Below, piece after piece: positions 12,001-21,203 of a stretch of DNA of 64,000 nt. The notes under the pieces were generated by a model. The model saw nothing but the letters and a program-made list of their open reading frames with translations, made no database searches and was not told where the DNA came from. Each line of letters starts with the position of its first letter. Within the stretch, counting starts at the first letter, position 1. The translations under genes and the position numbers were made by a program. This DNA is from Chrysoperla carnea. Its lineage: Eukaryota > Arthropoda > Insecta > Neuroptera > Chrysopidae. Location of the stretch: the NCBI RefSeq assembly GCF_905475395.1, contig NC_058339.1:75730520-75794519 (forward strand). Reading direction: 5' to 3'.

Positions 12001-12586
12001 GGTCTCATACATTTGCAGCTGGAACTAATCGATCGGTATGTACAAAGGTTTAAATATTTATAATAGGCATAAGAAAAACTAGCTTCAATAATGAATCCAA
12101 TTTGATTTGGATTAACTGCGTAAATTCTAAAAAGGTCATAAACAATTCAGTTATTTTTTTTATAAAGTGTCGTTATCCATATAAAGTACATGAAGTAAGA
12201 AGTTTTGGAGAAATCTATGAAAAACTGTCATCCATCTAGCGTTTCACCATAAATCCAATGTTAAAACTGCCTACTTTTGAAGTTATTTATTATATTAACC
12301 CCCCCCCCCCCCCCTTAAAATTTTCAGAATTAATTCAGACTTATTCGAACTTCATTTTATAAAAAAATCAACCTTTTTATTTAAAATTGTCTTGGTGTGC
12401 GTTCATCTTTAATGCAAATGTTTTTTTAAATTTTAGACGCAACATAGTAATGTTGAAATGAATCTCCAAGGAAGTACACCAACACCAAATATTCCAACAG
12501 TACCGTCAGCTCCTCCAGTGTCAGCTGATAAGGATTTACCACCACCGTATGAAAGTCTATTTCCCGAACGAGCTGGTGATAGATAA
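9029..12586 (+). CDS. Type I membrane protein with CUB-like and LDLa-like ectodomain and PPPY tail
   Basis: Four exons (9029-9104, 10819-11292, 11737-12035, 12437-12586) join cleanly at C|GTAAGT, A|GTAAGT and TCG|GTATGT donors. They give a 332-aa protein; phases are 1, 1 and 0. Residues 1-19 are a signal peptide (MNLTYFIITIFLVLNSISC). Cysteines at about 34, 72, 114 and 132, with the context GECIDWIQFG and RYCGE, fit a divergent CUB domain. Residues about 185-228 (CI....NDSYLNCPNCLDEGDSC) look like a short LDLa-type module. A hydrophobic span covers about 239-263, followed by a basic stop (CKRF). The cytoplasmic tail of about 65 residues is Ser/Pro/Thr-rich and ends with LPPPYESLF, a PPxY motif (318-321) that in known proteins binds WW domains of Nedd4-type ligases. 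N-glycosylation sequons are at about 108, 139 and 212. I know no named orthologue. A cell-surface receptor or co-receptor role is inference. Intron 1 hosts a MITE. Confidence 0.85.
10067..10677. mobile_element. MITE with CAGGGTGG ends and an internal 132-bp tandem duplication
   Basis: The left end CAGGGTGGGCCATTTTAATC and right end GATTAAAATGGTCCACCCTG are inverted repeats. Just inside the left end a unit of 132 bp (10071-10202) is repeated head-to-tail at 10203-10334, with about one difference over most of its length. The element lies in intron 1 of the CUB-like gene. Core sequence (…AGAAACCCGAAGAACT…) recurs around 30560 and, more degenerate, near 14640-14900. No convincing target duplication was seen. 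Confidence 0.7.
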
Positions 12587-14900
12587 AATCAATTCATCAA
12601 ATCTTAGGTCTAATATAGATCCCATACATGATTATAGCACATTTTATTTGCAACAATACATTTTAGTATGAGATTCTAATACCAATAATTGACGAATTAC
12701 CAATCCAGGGTGTCTTTTTTAAGTTGACATATGCTTGAAACTGGAAAAATAACTTTTTTCGATAAAAATGGTTCAAGCGAAAAAAAATTGATAATCGATA
12801 GGTGAACACTTTAAATTAGAAAGTTGTTGTTGATTAAAAAAGTAACATTTTTTGTTTGAAACATTTTTCCGCAAATCAATCAGTTTAGGCAAAAACGGAC
12901 TGAAAATGTTTATCCAAAATTGTTTTTTCGTCACTCTATAAAAAAAATTTTCCAATAAACCCAATAAAAGTGGTTTGTTTTTTTATAAAGACTATTTTTG
13001 TTCAAATTGAATGAACAAACGCGCAGTTTATGTATTTATAAAGAACAACTTTCAAATTAAAACGTTAGGTTTTAATTGAATCTAAAAATTTAGATCGAAT
13101 TCGATGCCGTAATAAAATGTGTACCTTTGAAACTAACATTTTTCGATTGAAGCATTTTTTTTGATTAAATTTTTTTATCGAGTTTCAAGCAAATGCCAAC
13201 TAAAAAAAGGACACTGTGTACATTTCAATTCCTCTCTAATATTCAAAGATTTGGACAAATACGATTGATACGCAAAAAATTCTAAGCAATTTATTTTAAA
13301 TGGTTGTGTAACCATCCAAATCATATGTACAGTCAAATAGTTTGCATAGCTGTAGCGCAAGTTGTTGAAATAATGTATGGGGTAATATTTTACTCGAATT
13401 CGAAACGCACAAATGATTGTGGTATTTTCTAGAATAAAAATTATGTGGCCAATTTTTTTGTTTATTTGTTTGAATGTGTAGCTATTTTTGATGAATCTTA
13501 AAAAGATTTTTTAAATAAAAAACAATATACACAAAATGTATTTTTTATATAAATATCTTTTTTGTAGGTTAAGTTTGTATTTTTTAAACATAAAATTTGT
13601 AAATATCATTTTATATTTTGTAATCGTGTAATATATATATTAATATATTTATATATAACTTATTGAAAATATTATCTATTTGTTTTTTTATCTACCTTTG
13701 TTCAACGATTTAACAATTTTCTTATCGGGAGTCTCGCAGGGATATATTAACCCGATCATCTTAGTCAAAAAATGTGGTCAACTTGAACGTAAAACTGCCT
13801 GTATATATTAAAAATCGATATGACAGACTTTTCTGCCACGATAAGAGCTGTCACGCCAAATTTTCCTTAAAATAGATAAAATTTGCAATAAAATGGTCTC
13901 TTACAAATTAATTTCTATGAAAGTGCAAAATACTTGTAATTATTAAAAATATAAAAATTTATAAAAAATATTTTTGCCGGGATAAACCCTGATACACCTA
14001 GTCCATTTTTTACCTATGATTAGAGAGCATCATATGCGAGTTTTACTGTCACGGGCTCTCTGCTTATTTATTTTGATAGCACAAATGTTGTTTCAAAAGT
14101 CACTAATGGTCACGTGTGCTCGTTCTTAGATATTTTAGATCAAAGGTCGCGAAAATCAGTTTTTTGAGAATATCTCGTTTGCTTTGCCTTATATCGTATT
14201 AACATTTATTATAAAAGTTGTAGAAGATAATTGTCTATTGTCTACAAATTTTGCATTTTTTTTATTCGTTGGATCGTTTCTGATATAGAGGGCGCAGAAG
14301 ATGGAGCGCTCAGCCTTATGTACCTTAGTACAGGGTCAATATTTATAAATATACAGTTTTAAAAAATTATGAATAATTATTTAATACCTTATATTTATAA
14401 ATAGTGTAAAAGTTCAATTATTAATGTTATCAAGTGGTCATAGTGTCCGACAAATTCTCTGCTGCATTTTTTCAGACCGATATCTTAAATATGACGTTAT
14501 CGCGCTCATTTGAGAGCGCAGCACTTTCGAAAAAAGTTGTAGAAAGAAGTTAGACTCTAGACTAGAGTTTAATAGATTCGTCATAAGGAAGTCCCACTCA
14601 CGAAGTTTCAAGTATGTATTAAACACTTTACAAAGATCTCTTTCTGTCCCACGGTGTACTACTACCGTTCGGAAAAAAGTTTGTTAATTATTATGAGGAT
14701 AAAACTTTCTAATTTAAAGTATTATTCTATCTCCTACTGTTAAGGATCTGAGTTAACTATTAAAGGATCCAAACGACGCAGATCAAATCTGACGCTAGAA
14801 TATGATGTCCCACTTTAATATGAATAATTTTTGTGCGAAACATTTTTTTGTAGTGTAAGTATTTTAGAAGATATTTGGGTCCATCGATTTAAATATGTTA
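12587..14900. repeat. 3' flank of the CUB-like gene and repeat-rich spacer
   Basis: It contains the putative 3' UTR, the MITE at 12706-13216, AT-rich filler, and at about 14640-14900 a degenerate copy of the core shared with the elements at 10067 and 30120. No coding sequence was recognised. Confidence 0.5.
12706..13216. mobile_element. MITE with CAGGGTGTC ends
   Basis: The left end CAGGGTGTCTTTTTTAAGTT continues into GACATATGCTTGAAACT. The right end carries GAGTTTCAAGCAAATGCCAA and finishes in GGACACTG, giving inverted termini of about 40 bp with mismatches. Non-coding interior; an older relative lies at 839-1515. The family is uncertain. Confidence 0.65.
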
Positions 14901-14902
14901 CC

Positions 14903-15168
14903 CTGTGTACCATGAAGGTTATAAAGAAGGAGAACGATCGCAATAGAAAATATTGTCCCCAATATTTTGAAAAAATAAGTGAGGCGCTGGGATCGCTAAG
15001 TTGTATCATTAAATGCGGGCTGTTGTGCGCTAATATACTACTTACCGACGACAGCGTGGCTGGTGGCTGAAAACGAACTATAAATTCTACAAATTTTCAG
15101 GGACAGGTGCGCTAATGCTTTAGTACATAGCGATCGTTCTCCTTCTTTATAACCTTCATGCTGTGTAC
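14903..15168. mobile_element. hAT-type MITE, complete copy with 8-bp target duplication
   Basis: The element covers 14911-15160. The left terminus CATGAAGGTTATAAAGAAGG and right terminus CCTTCTTTATAACCTTCATG are exact reverse complements. The inverted repeat continues inward through AGAACGATCGC. The flanks are CTGTGTAC (14903-14910) and CTGTGTAC (15161-15168). An 8-bp duplication with CA/TG-ended termini is the hallmark of the hAT superfamily. It is 250 bp long with no transposase. Confidence 0.88.
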
Positions 15169-16237
15169 TGTACAGGTACAGGTATAAAAATTTCATATTT
15201 ATTGATTACAGTATTCTAGAGACATCAGTATGCAGGCTATGGAACTAAAATATTTACTAACAAATAAGACAGAAATCTTTCTTTTTTTTTATTTTATTAA
15301 AACTGAGACAGCAATCTTTGCTAAAAGTAAATGTAGATACCTAATATTATTTTTAAAGTGAACCATAGAGGTAGCTCACAGAAAGATAGATAGCATGAAG
15401 CATATAGGCAGGAGAACGATCGCTATAGAAAATATTGTCCCCGAAATATGGATAAAATAAGTGAGGCGCTGCGATCAATACGTAGTATCAATAAAAGCGG
15501 GCTGTTGTGCGCTAATTTCAAATGATATATCAATTTGTACATTATGCTAACAACAACAGCTAACTTCACAGATACTACTTCTTGATGACAGCGCGGCTGG
15601 TGGCTTAAAAATGAACTATAAATTCTACAACATGTTTTAATTATCAATAATGTAATACACATACCTTTTACTCACCTATTTTAAGTAAACTTGTTTTCTT
15701 AAACTTAGTTTTTATTTTCTTTTACTAACCTTTTTTATTAAAATTATCCATTCCGTATTTCTTTTTACTTATCTTTTATCAATAAACTTACCTATAAATG
15801 AATAATTGTAGTAATATTTTGTTAAAAATGTAGGTTCTGTTTGATATTCCTGAAATCGATGTAAAGGATAAAAGATAAAGGTAGGTATAATATTGAATAT
15901 TAATAATTAAACCAGAAATATTGATAAAACGTTATTTTATTATTATATATATATTAGTACATATTTCATCAAAAATAAATATGAATGAATAAAAATGGCA
16001 TTTTTATACAGTATAAAATCAATTTTCCGGATTACGTTTTCATTTTTTCTAAATTAATATAAATAAATAAAAATCTTTATAAATTTTAAATTTTGTTTTT
16101 ATTTTTTAAATTTTCTATCCTATTTTTTATTTCAGAAAAATTATCAATTTTGTTATCACACAATTACAATCACAAAATTATCAAAATTATAAATAATTTA
16201 GTAAAGGTAAGTATAGATAATTATAAAATAACACTTA

Positions 16238-16306
16238 ATCCAGTTAGCTGTGTGGATATAGCACTTGCCTATGAAGCCAGAGTAACCTGGTTCGTATCCT
16301 GGTGTA
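16238..16306 (+). repeat. tRNA-like SINE head
   Basis: TTAGCTGTGTGGATATAGCA works as an A-box region and GGTTCGTATCC as a B box, spaced as in a tRNA. The T stem and acceptor stem do not pair, so this is a SINE promoter rather than a tRNA gene. Confidence 0.5.
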
Positions 16307-17202
16307 TATAATATATTTACTTTTAAATAATTGAATTTTTACAGTTGTTTAAATTTTCCACTCTTTTTATAGTTAAACCCGCCCTCTTGTCATAAATCAT
16401 GTCAATTATATATATGTCATAAATCACTATTATTTCAGGGGGTGGGAACTTAAATAATCATAAATATTCTTTAAAATCATAAATCATTTTTGAATAGGAA
16501 AACATGTAACAAGGTTTATCTCACTCATATTCTCCTATTACAAAATATTAAAATTGTAGTACTAAAATTAAAAAATAGCTTGCTTACGCTAAAATTTGAA
16601 ACTTTTAAATAGGAGAACATGTCATATAGCTAACCTCCATCATATTCTCCTATTACAAAATATTAAAAAAATACTTATTTTGCTTGCTTTTTGTTGTTTG
16701 TTAAAATTCTTGCTAAATGAAATTTTAGAAGATTTTGTAATAGGAGAACATGATATTTCACAAAAAAAAAGGAATTAGTTTAGTCCCACTTTCTTAATTA
16801 TATCATAACTCACTCTTCTGTCAGGGGTGGGAATTAAAATAATATAAATCTTACTTATTTGTCGCTTATGGATCATCACAACAATTATCTAAAAAAGTGA
16901 CAATTTATTTGTATAACTTATTTAATTAAAAATTTATTCGACACAATTATTATGCTAACCACTACCCCATCTTATACAAATCAATAATGTTATTATATAA
17001 AACTTTTACTCACCTTTTTCTAATAAACTTATTTTCTTAAACTATTACCTATGAATAATTAATTGTTATTTCATAAAATAAGAAAAAAAGTAATTATGTT
17101 AGTCCCACCTTCCTACTTATGTCATAAATCAATCTTCTGTCAAGGGGTGGGAATTAAAATAACATAAAATATACTCTCTTATTTAATTAATAAAAAAAAT
17201 TT

Positions 17203-17274
17203 CGGGGCAAAGCTAGATACGAACCGACGTGCTTTGTAACCGGAGACGACTGAGCTAGCCACTACTCCACTTTG
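17203..17274 (-). repeat. tRNA-like SINE head
   Basis: Read on the minus strand, AGTGGAGTAGTGGCTAGCTC gives an A-box region and CGGTTCGTATCTAGCTTTGC a B box. The acceptor and T stems are not properly complementary. It is similar in kind, but not identical, to the head at 16238. Confidence 0.5.
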
Positions 17275-18261
17275 GTCATATTAAGTTAATCAATAACGTA
17301 CTATAAATAACTTTTACTCAACTTTTTACTATAAACTTATTTCCTTTCACTGACCTTTTTTCATTTAACTCATATTAAACTTACCCATCATGAATTTCTT
17401 TTTACTTACCTTTTCTTCAATAAACTTACCTATAAATGAATAATTGTAGTAATATTTTGTTAAAAATGTAGGTTCTGTTTGATATTCCTGAAATCAATGT
17501 AAAGGATGAAAGATAAAGGTAGGTATAATATTGAATAATAATAATTAAACCAGAAAAATTGATAAAAACAATAATTGATTATATATATTTATTTGTACAT
17601 TCCTTGTAGAAATAAATCTGTTCTGGAAGTCAGAATATTTAATTTGAAATTCAGAAAAAGAATATGTAAAGTAAAACTATCTCTGAAAATATCAAATAAA
17701 TTATTAATCAATCATTTAATGACAGTAAATGGTAATTGATTGAGATTCTTTCGGAAGAAATATTCTGACTTCCAGAACATATTTATATTGCACAAGGGAT
17801 ATTTCACCCAAAATAAATATGAATGAATAATAATGGTTATTTTAAACAGTATAAAATTATTTTTCGGGATAACGTTCTCATTTTTTCTAAATTTTCAATA
17901 ATTTTATCCTGAATTTTTTTAACAGTTCTTTGTTAAATTTTATTTTGAATTTCCTTGGTGGAAAAAATATTTGAAAAAAAGATAAGTCTTAGGAAACTCT
18001 GAAAAAGTCTTAGAAACTTTAAAAAAATATTAGGAACTCTGAATTAGACTAGTACGAAAACGTTGAGAAATTCAAAGTTCCTAAGACTTTTTCATAATTT
18101 CTTATTCTTTCTTCAAATATTTTTTCCACCAGGGTTTGTTGAACATGTTCTCCTAATATAAATATTTAAAAAAAAATCATGAATAATTTTATAACATTTT
18201 GCAATAAGAGCATTAATTAAATAACGGCGATGTTATTTTTTTACAAATTTGTTTCTACTTT

Positions 18262-19395
18262 TTATCGATTGTGAATACGTTTATGTTTAACTAATTCACC
18301 TTTCTCATTAAATGTTTTATTACAAACATCACATGAAAATGGTTTCTCTCCGGTGTGAATACGTTTATGTTCAACTAAATGATGTTGTTGAGTAAATGAT
18401 TTATTACAAACATCACATGAAAATGGTTTCTCTCCGGTGTGAATACGTTTATGTTTAACTAAATTACTTTTTTCATTAAATCTTTTATTACAAACATCAC
18501 ATGAAAATGGTTTCTCTCCGCTGTGAATACGTTTATGTTTAACTAATTCACCTTTCTCATTAAATGTTTTATTACAAACATCACATGAAAATGGTTTCTC
18601 TCCGGTGTGAATACGTTTATGTTCAACTAAATGATGTTGTTGAGTAAATGATTTATTACAAACATCACATGAAAATGGTTTCTCTCCGGTGTGAATACGT
18701 TTATGTTTAACTAAATTACTTTTTTCATTAAATCTTTTATTACAAACATCACATGAAAATGGTTTCTCTCCGGTGTGAATACGTTTATGTTTAACTAATT
18801 CAACTTTCTGAGTAAATGTTTTATTACAAACATCGCATGAAAATGGTTTCTCTCCGGTGTGAATACGTTTATGTTTAACTAAATTACTTTTCTGAGTAAA
18901 TGTTTTATTACAAACATCACATGAAAATGGTTTCTCTCCGCTGTGAATACGTTTATGTCTAACTAATTCACCTTTCTGAGTAAATGTTTTATTACAAACA
19001 TCACATGAAAATGGTTTTTCTCCGGTGTGAATACGTTTATGTTTAACTAAATTACTTTTCTGAGTAAATATTTTATTACAAACATCACATACAAATGATT
19101 TTTCTTCTAAAACAGTTTCATCTTTAATAATTAGTTCTGTATGTAATTTTTGTTCAAGTTTAATGTTTTCATAATTAATTGTGTACAATTGTTTATCATT
19201 TTCATCACTAACAGGTTCATGTTTTACACTCACAACACTATCACTATCATTGCTGCCTTCTTCTTCATTTGTAATGTGTCCACCTTCCATTAAAATAGTT
19301 TCATCTAATATTTCACTTTTAATAATTAGTTCTGTATGTAATTCTTTTTCAACTTTAATATTATCTTTATTAATAAACAAATAATTATTTGCCAT
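18262..19395 (-). CDS. Ten-finger C2H2 zinc-finger protein with SUMO-motif-rich N-terminus
   Basis: One intact exon encodes 377 aa, with the start in AAACAAAATGGCA. Residues 1-99 are acidic and have no ZAD, BTB or KRAB domain that I can see. A segment is duplicated within it: NIKVEKELHTELIIK (12-26) and NIKLEQKLHTELIIK (77-91). It carries five psi-K-x-E SUMO consensus sites: IKVE, IKSE, VKHE, IKLE and IKDE. Residues 101-375 are ten C2H2 fingers of exactly 28 aa (CDVCNK..F.....L..HKRIH, TGEKPFS linkers). Fingers 5-7 and 8-10 are the same three fingers repeated. Contact residues (-1,2,3,6) are QSNK, QGER, QSNK, QVEK, ESNK, QHHE, EGEK, ESNK, QHHE, EGEK. It is presumably a nuclear DNA-binding regulator of the fast-evolving finger-array class; its target is unknown. 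It lies inside the hAT-ended unit at 15394-20029. Confidence 0.92.
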   Translation of the reverse strand: MANNYLFINKDNIKVEKELHTELIIKSEILDETILMEGGHITNEEEGSNDSDSVVSVKHEPVSDENDKQLYTINYENIKLEQKLHTELIIKDETVLEEKSFVCDVCNKIFTQKSNLVKHKRIHTGEKPFSCDVCNKTFTQKGELVRHKRIHSGEKPFSCDVCNKTFTQKSNLVKHKRIHTGEKPFSCDVCNKTFTQKVELVKHKRIHTGEKPFSCDVCNKRFNEKSNLVKHKRIHTGEKPFSCDVCNKSFTQQHHLVEHKRIHTGEKPFSCDVCNKTFNEKGELVKHKRIHSGEKPFSCDVCNKRFNEKSNLVKHKRIHTGEKPFSCDVCNKSFTQQHHLVEHKRIHTGEKPFSCDVCNKTFNEKGELVKHKRIHNR

Positions 19396-19490
19396 TTTGT
19401 TTAATATTTAATATTATTATCACGAAAACTTATTTATCAAAAGGTTCAAGCGTTAATTCACAACTCCAGTAAACATAACCTACAATGACA

Positions 19491-19812
19491 GCCTGAACCA
19501 TGAAGAATGTAGAACAGGAGAACGATCGCTATAGAAAATATTGTCCCCAAAATATGTATAAAATAAGTGAGGCGCTGCGATCAATATGTAGTATCAATAA
19601 AAGCGGGCTGTTGTGCGCTAATTTCAAATGATATATCAATTTGTACATTATGCTAACAACAACAGCTAACTTCACAGATACTACTTCTTGTTGACAGCGC
19701 GACTGGTGGCTGAAAAATGAACTATAAATTCTACAAATTTTTAGGGACAGGTACGCTAATGCTTTAGTACATAGCGATCTTTCTCCTGTTCTACATTCTT
19801 CATGGCCTGAAC
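19491..19812. mobile_element. hAT-type MITE, complete copy with 8-bp target duplication
   Basis: The element covers 19499-19804. It starts CATGAAGAATGTAGAACAGG and ends CCTGTTCTACATTCTTCATG, an exact inverted repeat that continues through AGAAxGATCGC. It is flanked by GCCTGAAC on both sides (19491-19498, 19805-19812). It sits upstream of the zinc-finger gene, nested inside the larger unit. The outer terminus differs from the 14911 copy while the inner one is shared, so the family has subfamilies. Confidence 0.88.
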
Positions 19813-20037
19813 AGACTATAAACCACGTGAAGCATATAGACGCTAATTTCAAATGATATATCAATTTGTACATTATGCTAACAACAACAGCTAACTTCAC
19901 AGATACTACTTCTTGATGACAGCGCGGCTGGTGGCTTAAAAATGAACTATAAATTCTACAAATTTTTAGGGACAGGTACGCTAATGCTTTAGTACATAGC
20001 GATCTTTCTCCTGTTCTATAACCTTCATGATAGATAG

Positions 20038-21017
20038 TGGAATGAACTAAAAAAGCTTCAATCAAGATGTTACCAGCAGATAGAACGTATCATGTCTCAC
20101 ATCCGCTTCAGAAACGTCAAAAAAAGAAGTTTTTGTATGTTTTCTTTTTGGAAAGAGCTGTAAGGTAATGTAATTTTTTGCATAAACAGAATCTGTGATA
20201 AGTTTTCTTCTTGATGGAAACTTGTTTGAAGATCAATCACCGATTAATTTTTCTATAGTTAACATTATTGTGAGTTCTTCCGTAAAGTGTGTGAAAAATC
20301 ACAATTTAAAAAATGACATAATTCACAATTTTGCCTCGCAAAAGGCCCAAAAATGTGTTTATTGTGATCAAGGAAAGATTAGACATATAAGCTTGAAAAT
20401 GAGGGGTGAATCATGGAAAGAAGACAAGGGTAGGACAGGAAAAAACTTGCTAGAGTAATAATATATAAGAGAATATTTTTTATATTGTTATTTTTCTCAA
20501 TTCATACAAAAGTTTATCTATCAATAAATCAATCAAACATTTATATATCAATAATATTATTGATTGATAGTTTTATTGATTACGGTTAAATAAACGATTG
20601 TTTATCCATCTTTTTATGTTAAATATTATAGTTTAATCTTCAATATTAATTAACACAACGTGTTCAAAATATGATAATTAATTCGGCAGTTGAACAATAA
20701 TAATTTGTACTATTGTATAAAGTGTGGTTTTTCCGATTTGATGTAAATATTATGAATAAGAAAAACCTAACGTGTTGCGAATTCTAATATGATAATATTA
20801 AAATTGTTCCACCAGCGCACATTAGGAGTATTTATACCAAATTTCCGGACAAAAGTCAGAAAAATCAACTCCTTTGTATCAAACAGGTCAGTTAAGTTAC
20901 CTTAACCTATCGCCACCCGCTTGTTTTGTAAGCCGAACTACCCGCTCTTACGGATGCATTTTATTATTGTTGTTGCTCGATTTACCGTGTCATTCAGTTT
21001 ACGTTTGCTGTGTTTTT
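20038..21017. other. AT-rich spacer
   Basis: No gene was recognised. An 87-codon open frame at 20195-20458 has no known domain. Its end (AAAAAACTTGCTAGAGTAAT) matches sequence near 4880, so it is probably repeat-derived. Confidence 0.45.
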
Positions 21018-21203
21018 TGGCCATCTTTTCTGATATACTCAATGAATAATTACGACTATAATACATTTAAAAAAAAAGAAAACCATACATATATTTTACC
21101 TGTGTAAAACAATCCTTACCATTATTTCGAAAGGGGATAAGCGAGAGCAACCTTTATCAATCTTTACTTTTAAACCCAGCGAAGCGGGTGGGTATCATTC
21201 TAG
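21018..21203 (+). mobile_element. Helitron-like element, 3' end
   Basis: It matches the 3' part of the elements at 42345 and 55637 (GGCCATCTTTTCTGATATAC…ATAAGCGAGAGCAA…AACCCAGCGAAGCGGGTGGG). It ends in CTAG followed by T. A small ACCC…GCGAAGC…GGGT hairpin just before a CTRR end is typical of Helitrons. Confidence 0.65.

Larger units (their letters stand above)
15640..18250. repeat. SINE-like repeat array inside the hAT-ended unit
   Basis: A segment of about 190 bp (15770-15955) recurs at 17395-17575, with the shared core AATGAATAATTGTAGTAATA. Phrases such as GTCATAAATCA…GGGGTGGGAATTAAAATAA recur near 16430, 16830 and 17140. ACTTTTACTCACCT recurs near 17005 and 17310. TAGGAGAACATG motifs recur near 16613 and 16740. 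Two tRNA-like promoter heads (16238-16306 on + and 17203-17274 on -) suggest repeated SINE units. No gene was seen. Confidence 0.6.
15386..20037. mobile_element. 4.6-kb hAT-ended unit enclosing a zinc-finger gene
   Basis: A hAT MITE left end begins at 15394 (CATGAAGCATATAGGCAGGA). A right end of the same family finishes at 20029 (…TATAACCTTCATG). The 8 bases before and after are identical, ATAGATAG (15386-15393 and 20030-20037), so the two outer ends look like the product of one insertion. Inside, a 121-bp segment at 15510-15630 is repeated at 19841-19961 with no difference that I could find. Between the two copies lie a SINE-like repeat array, the C2H2 gene and a nested MITE (19499-19804). 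The inner edges lack a matching 8-bp duplication of their own (CTATAAAC before 19824). No transposase is visible, so movement would need one supplied in trans. A later insertion or rearrangement inside one MITE is the alternative. Confidence 0.55.

Noticed and set aside
12300-12316. Poly-C run in intron 3 of the CUB-like gene
   Set aside because: A simple homopolymer, possibly length-inaccurate; no inference drawn.
14831-15070. Open frame spanning the end of one repeat and a hAT MITE
   Set aside because: It crosses the MITE boundary at 14911, so it cannot be an old gene; the codons follow the repeat.
19529-20065. 178-codon frame on the minus strand
   Set aside because: It reads through two MITE copies in the same frame; the repeated peptide comes from the repeated DNA.
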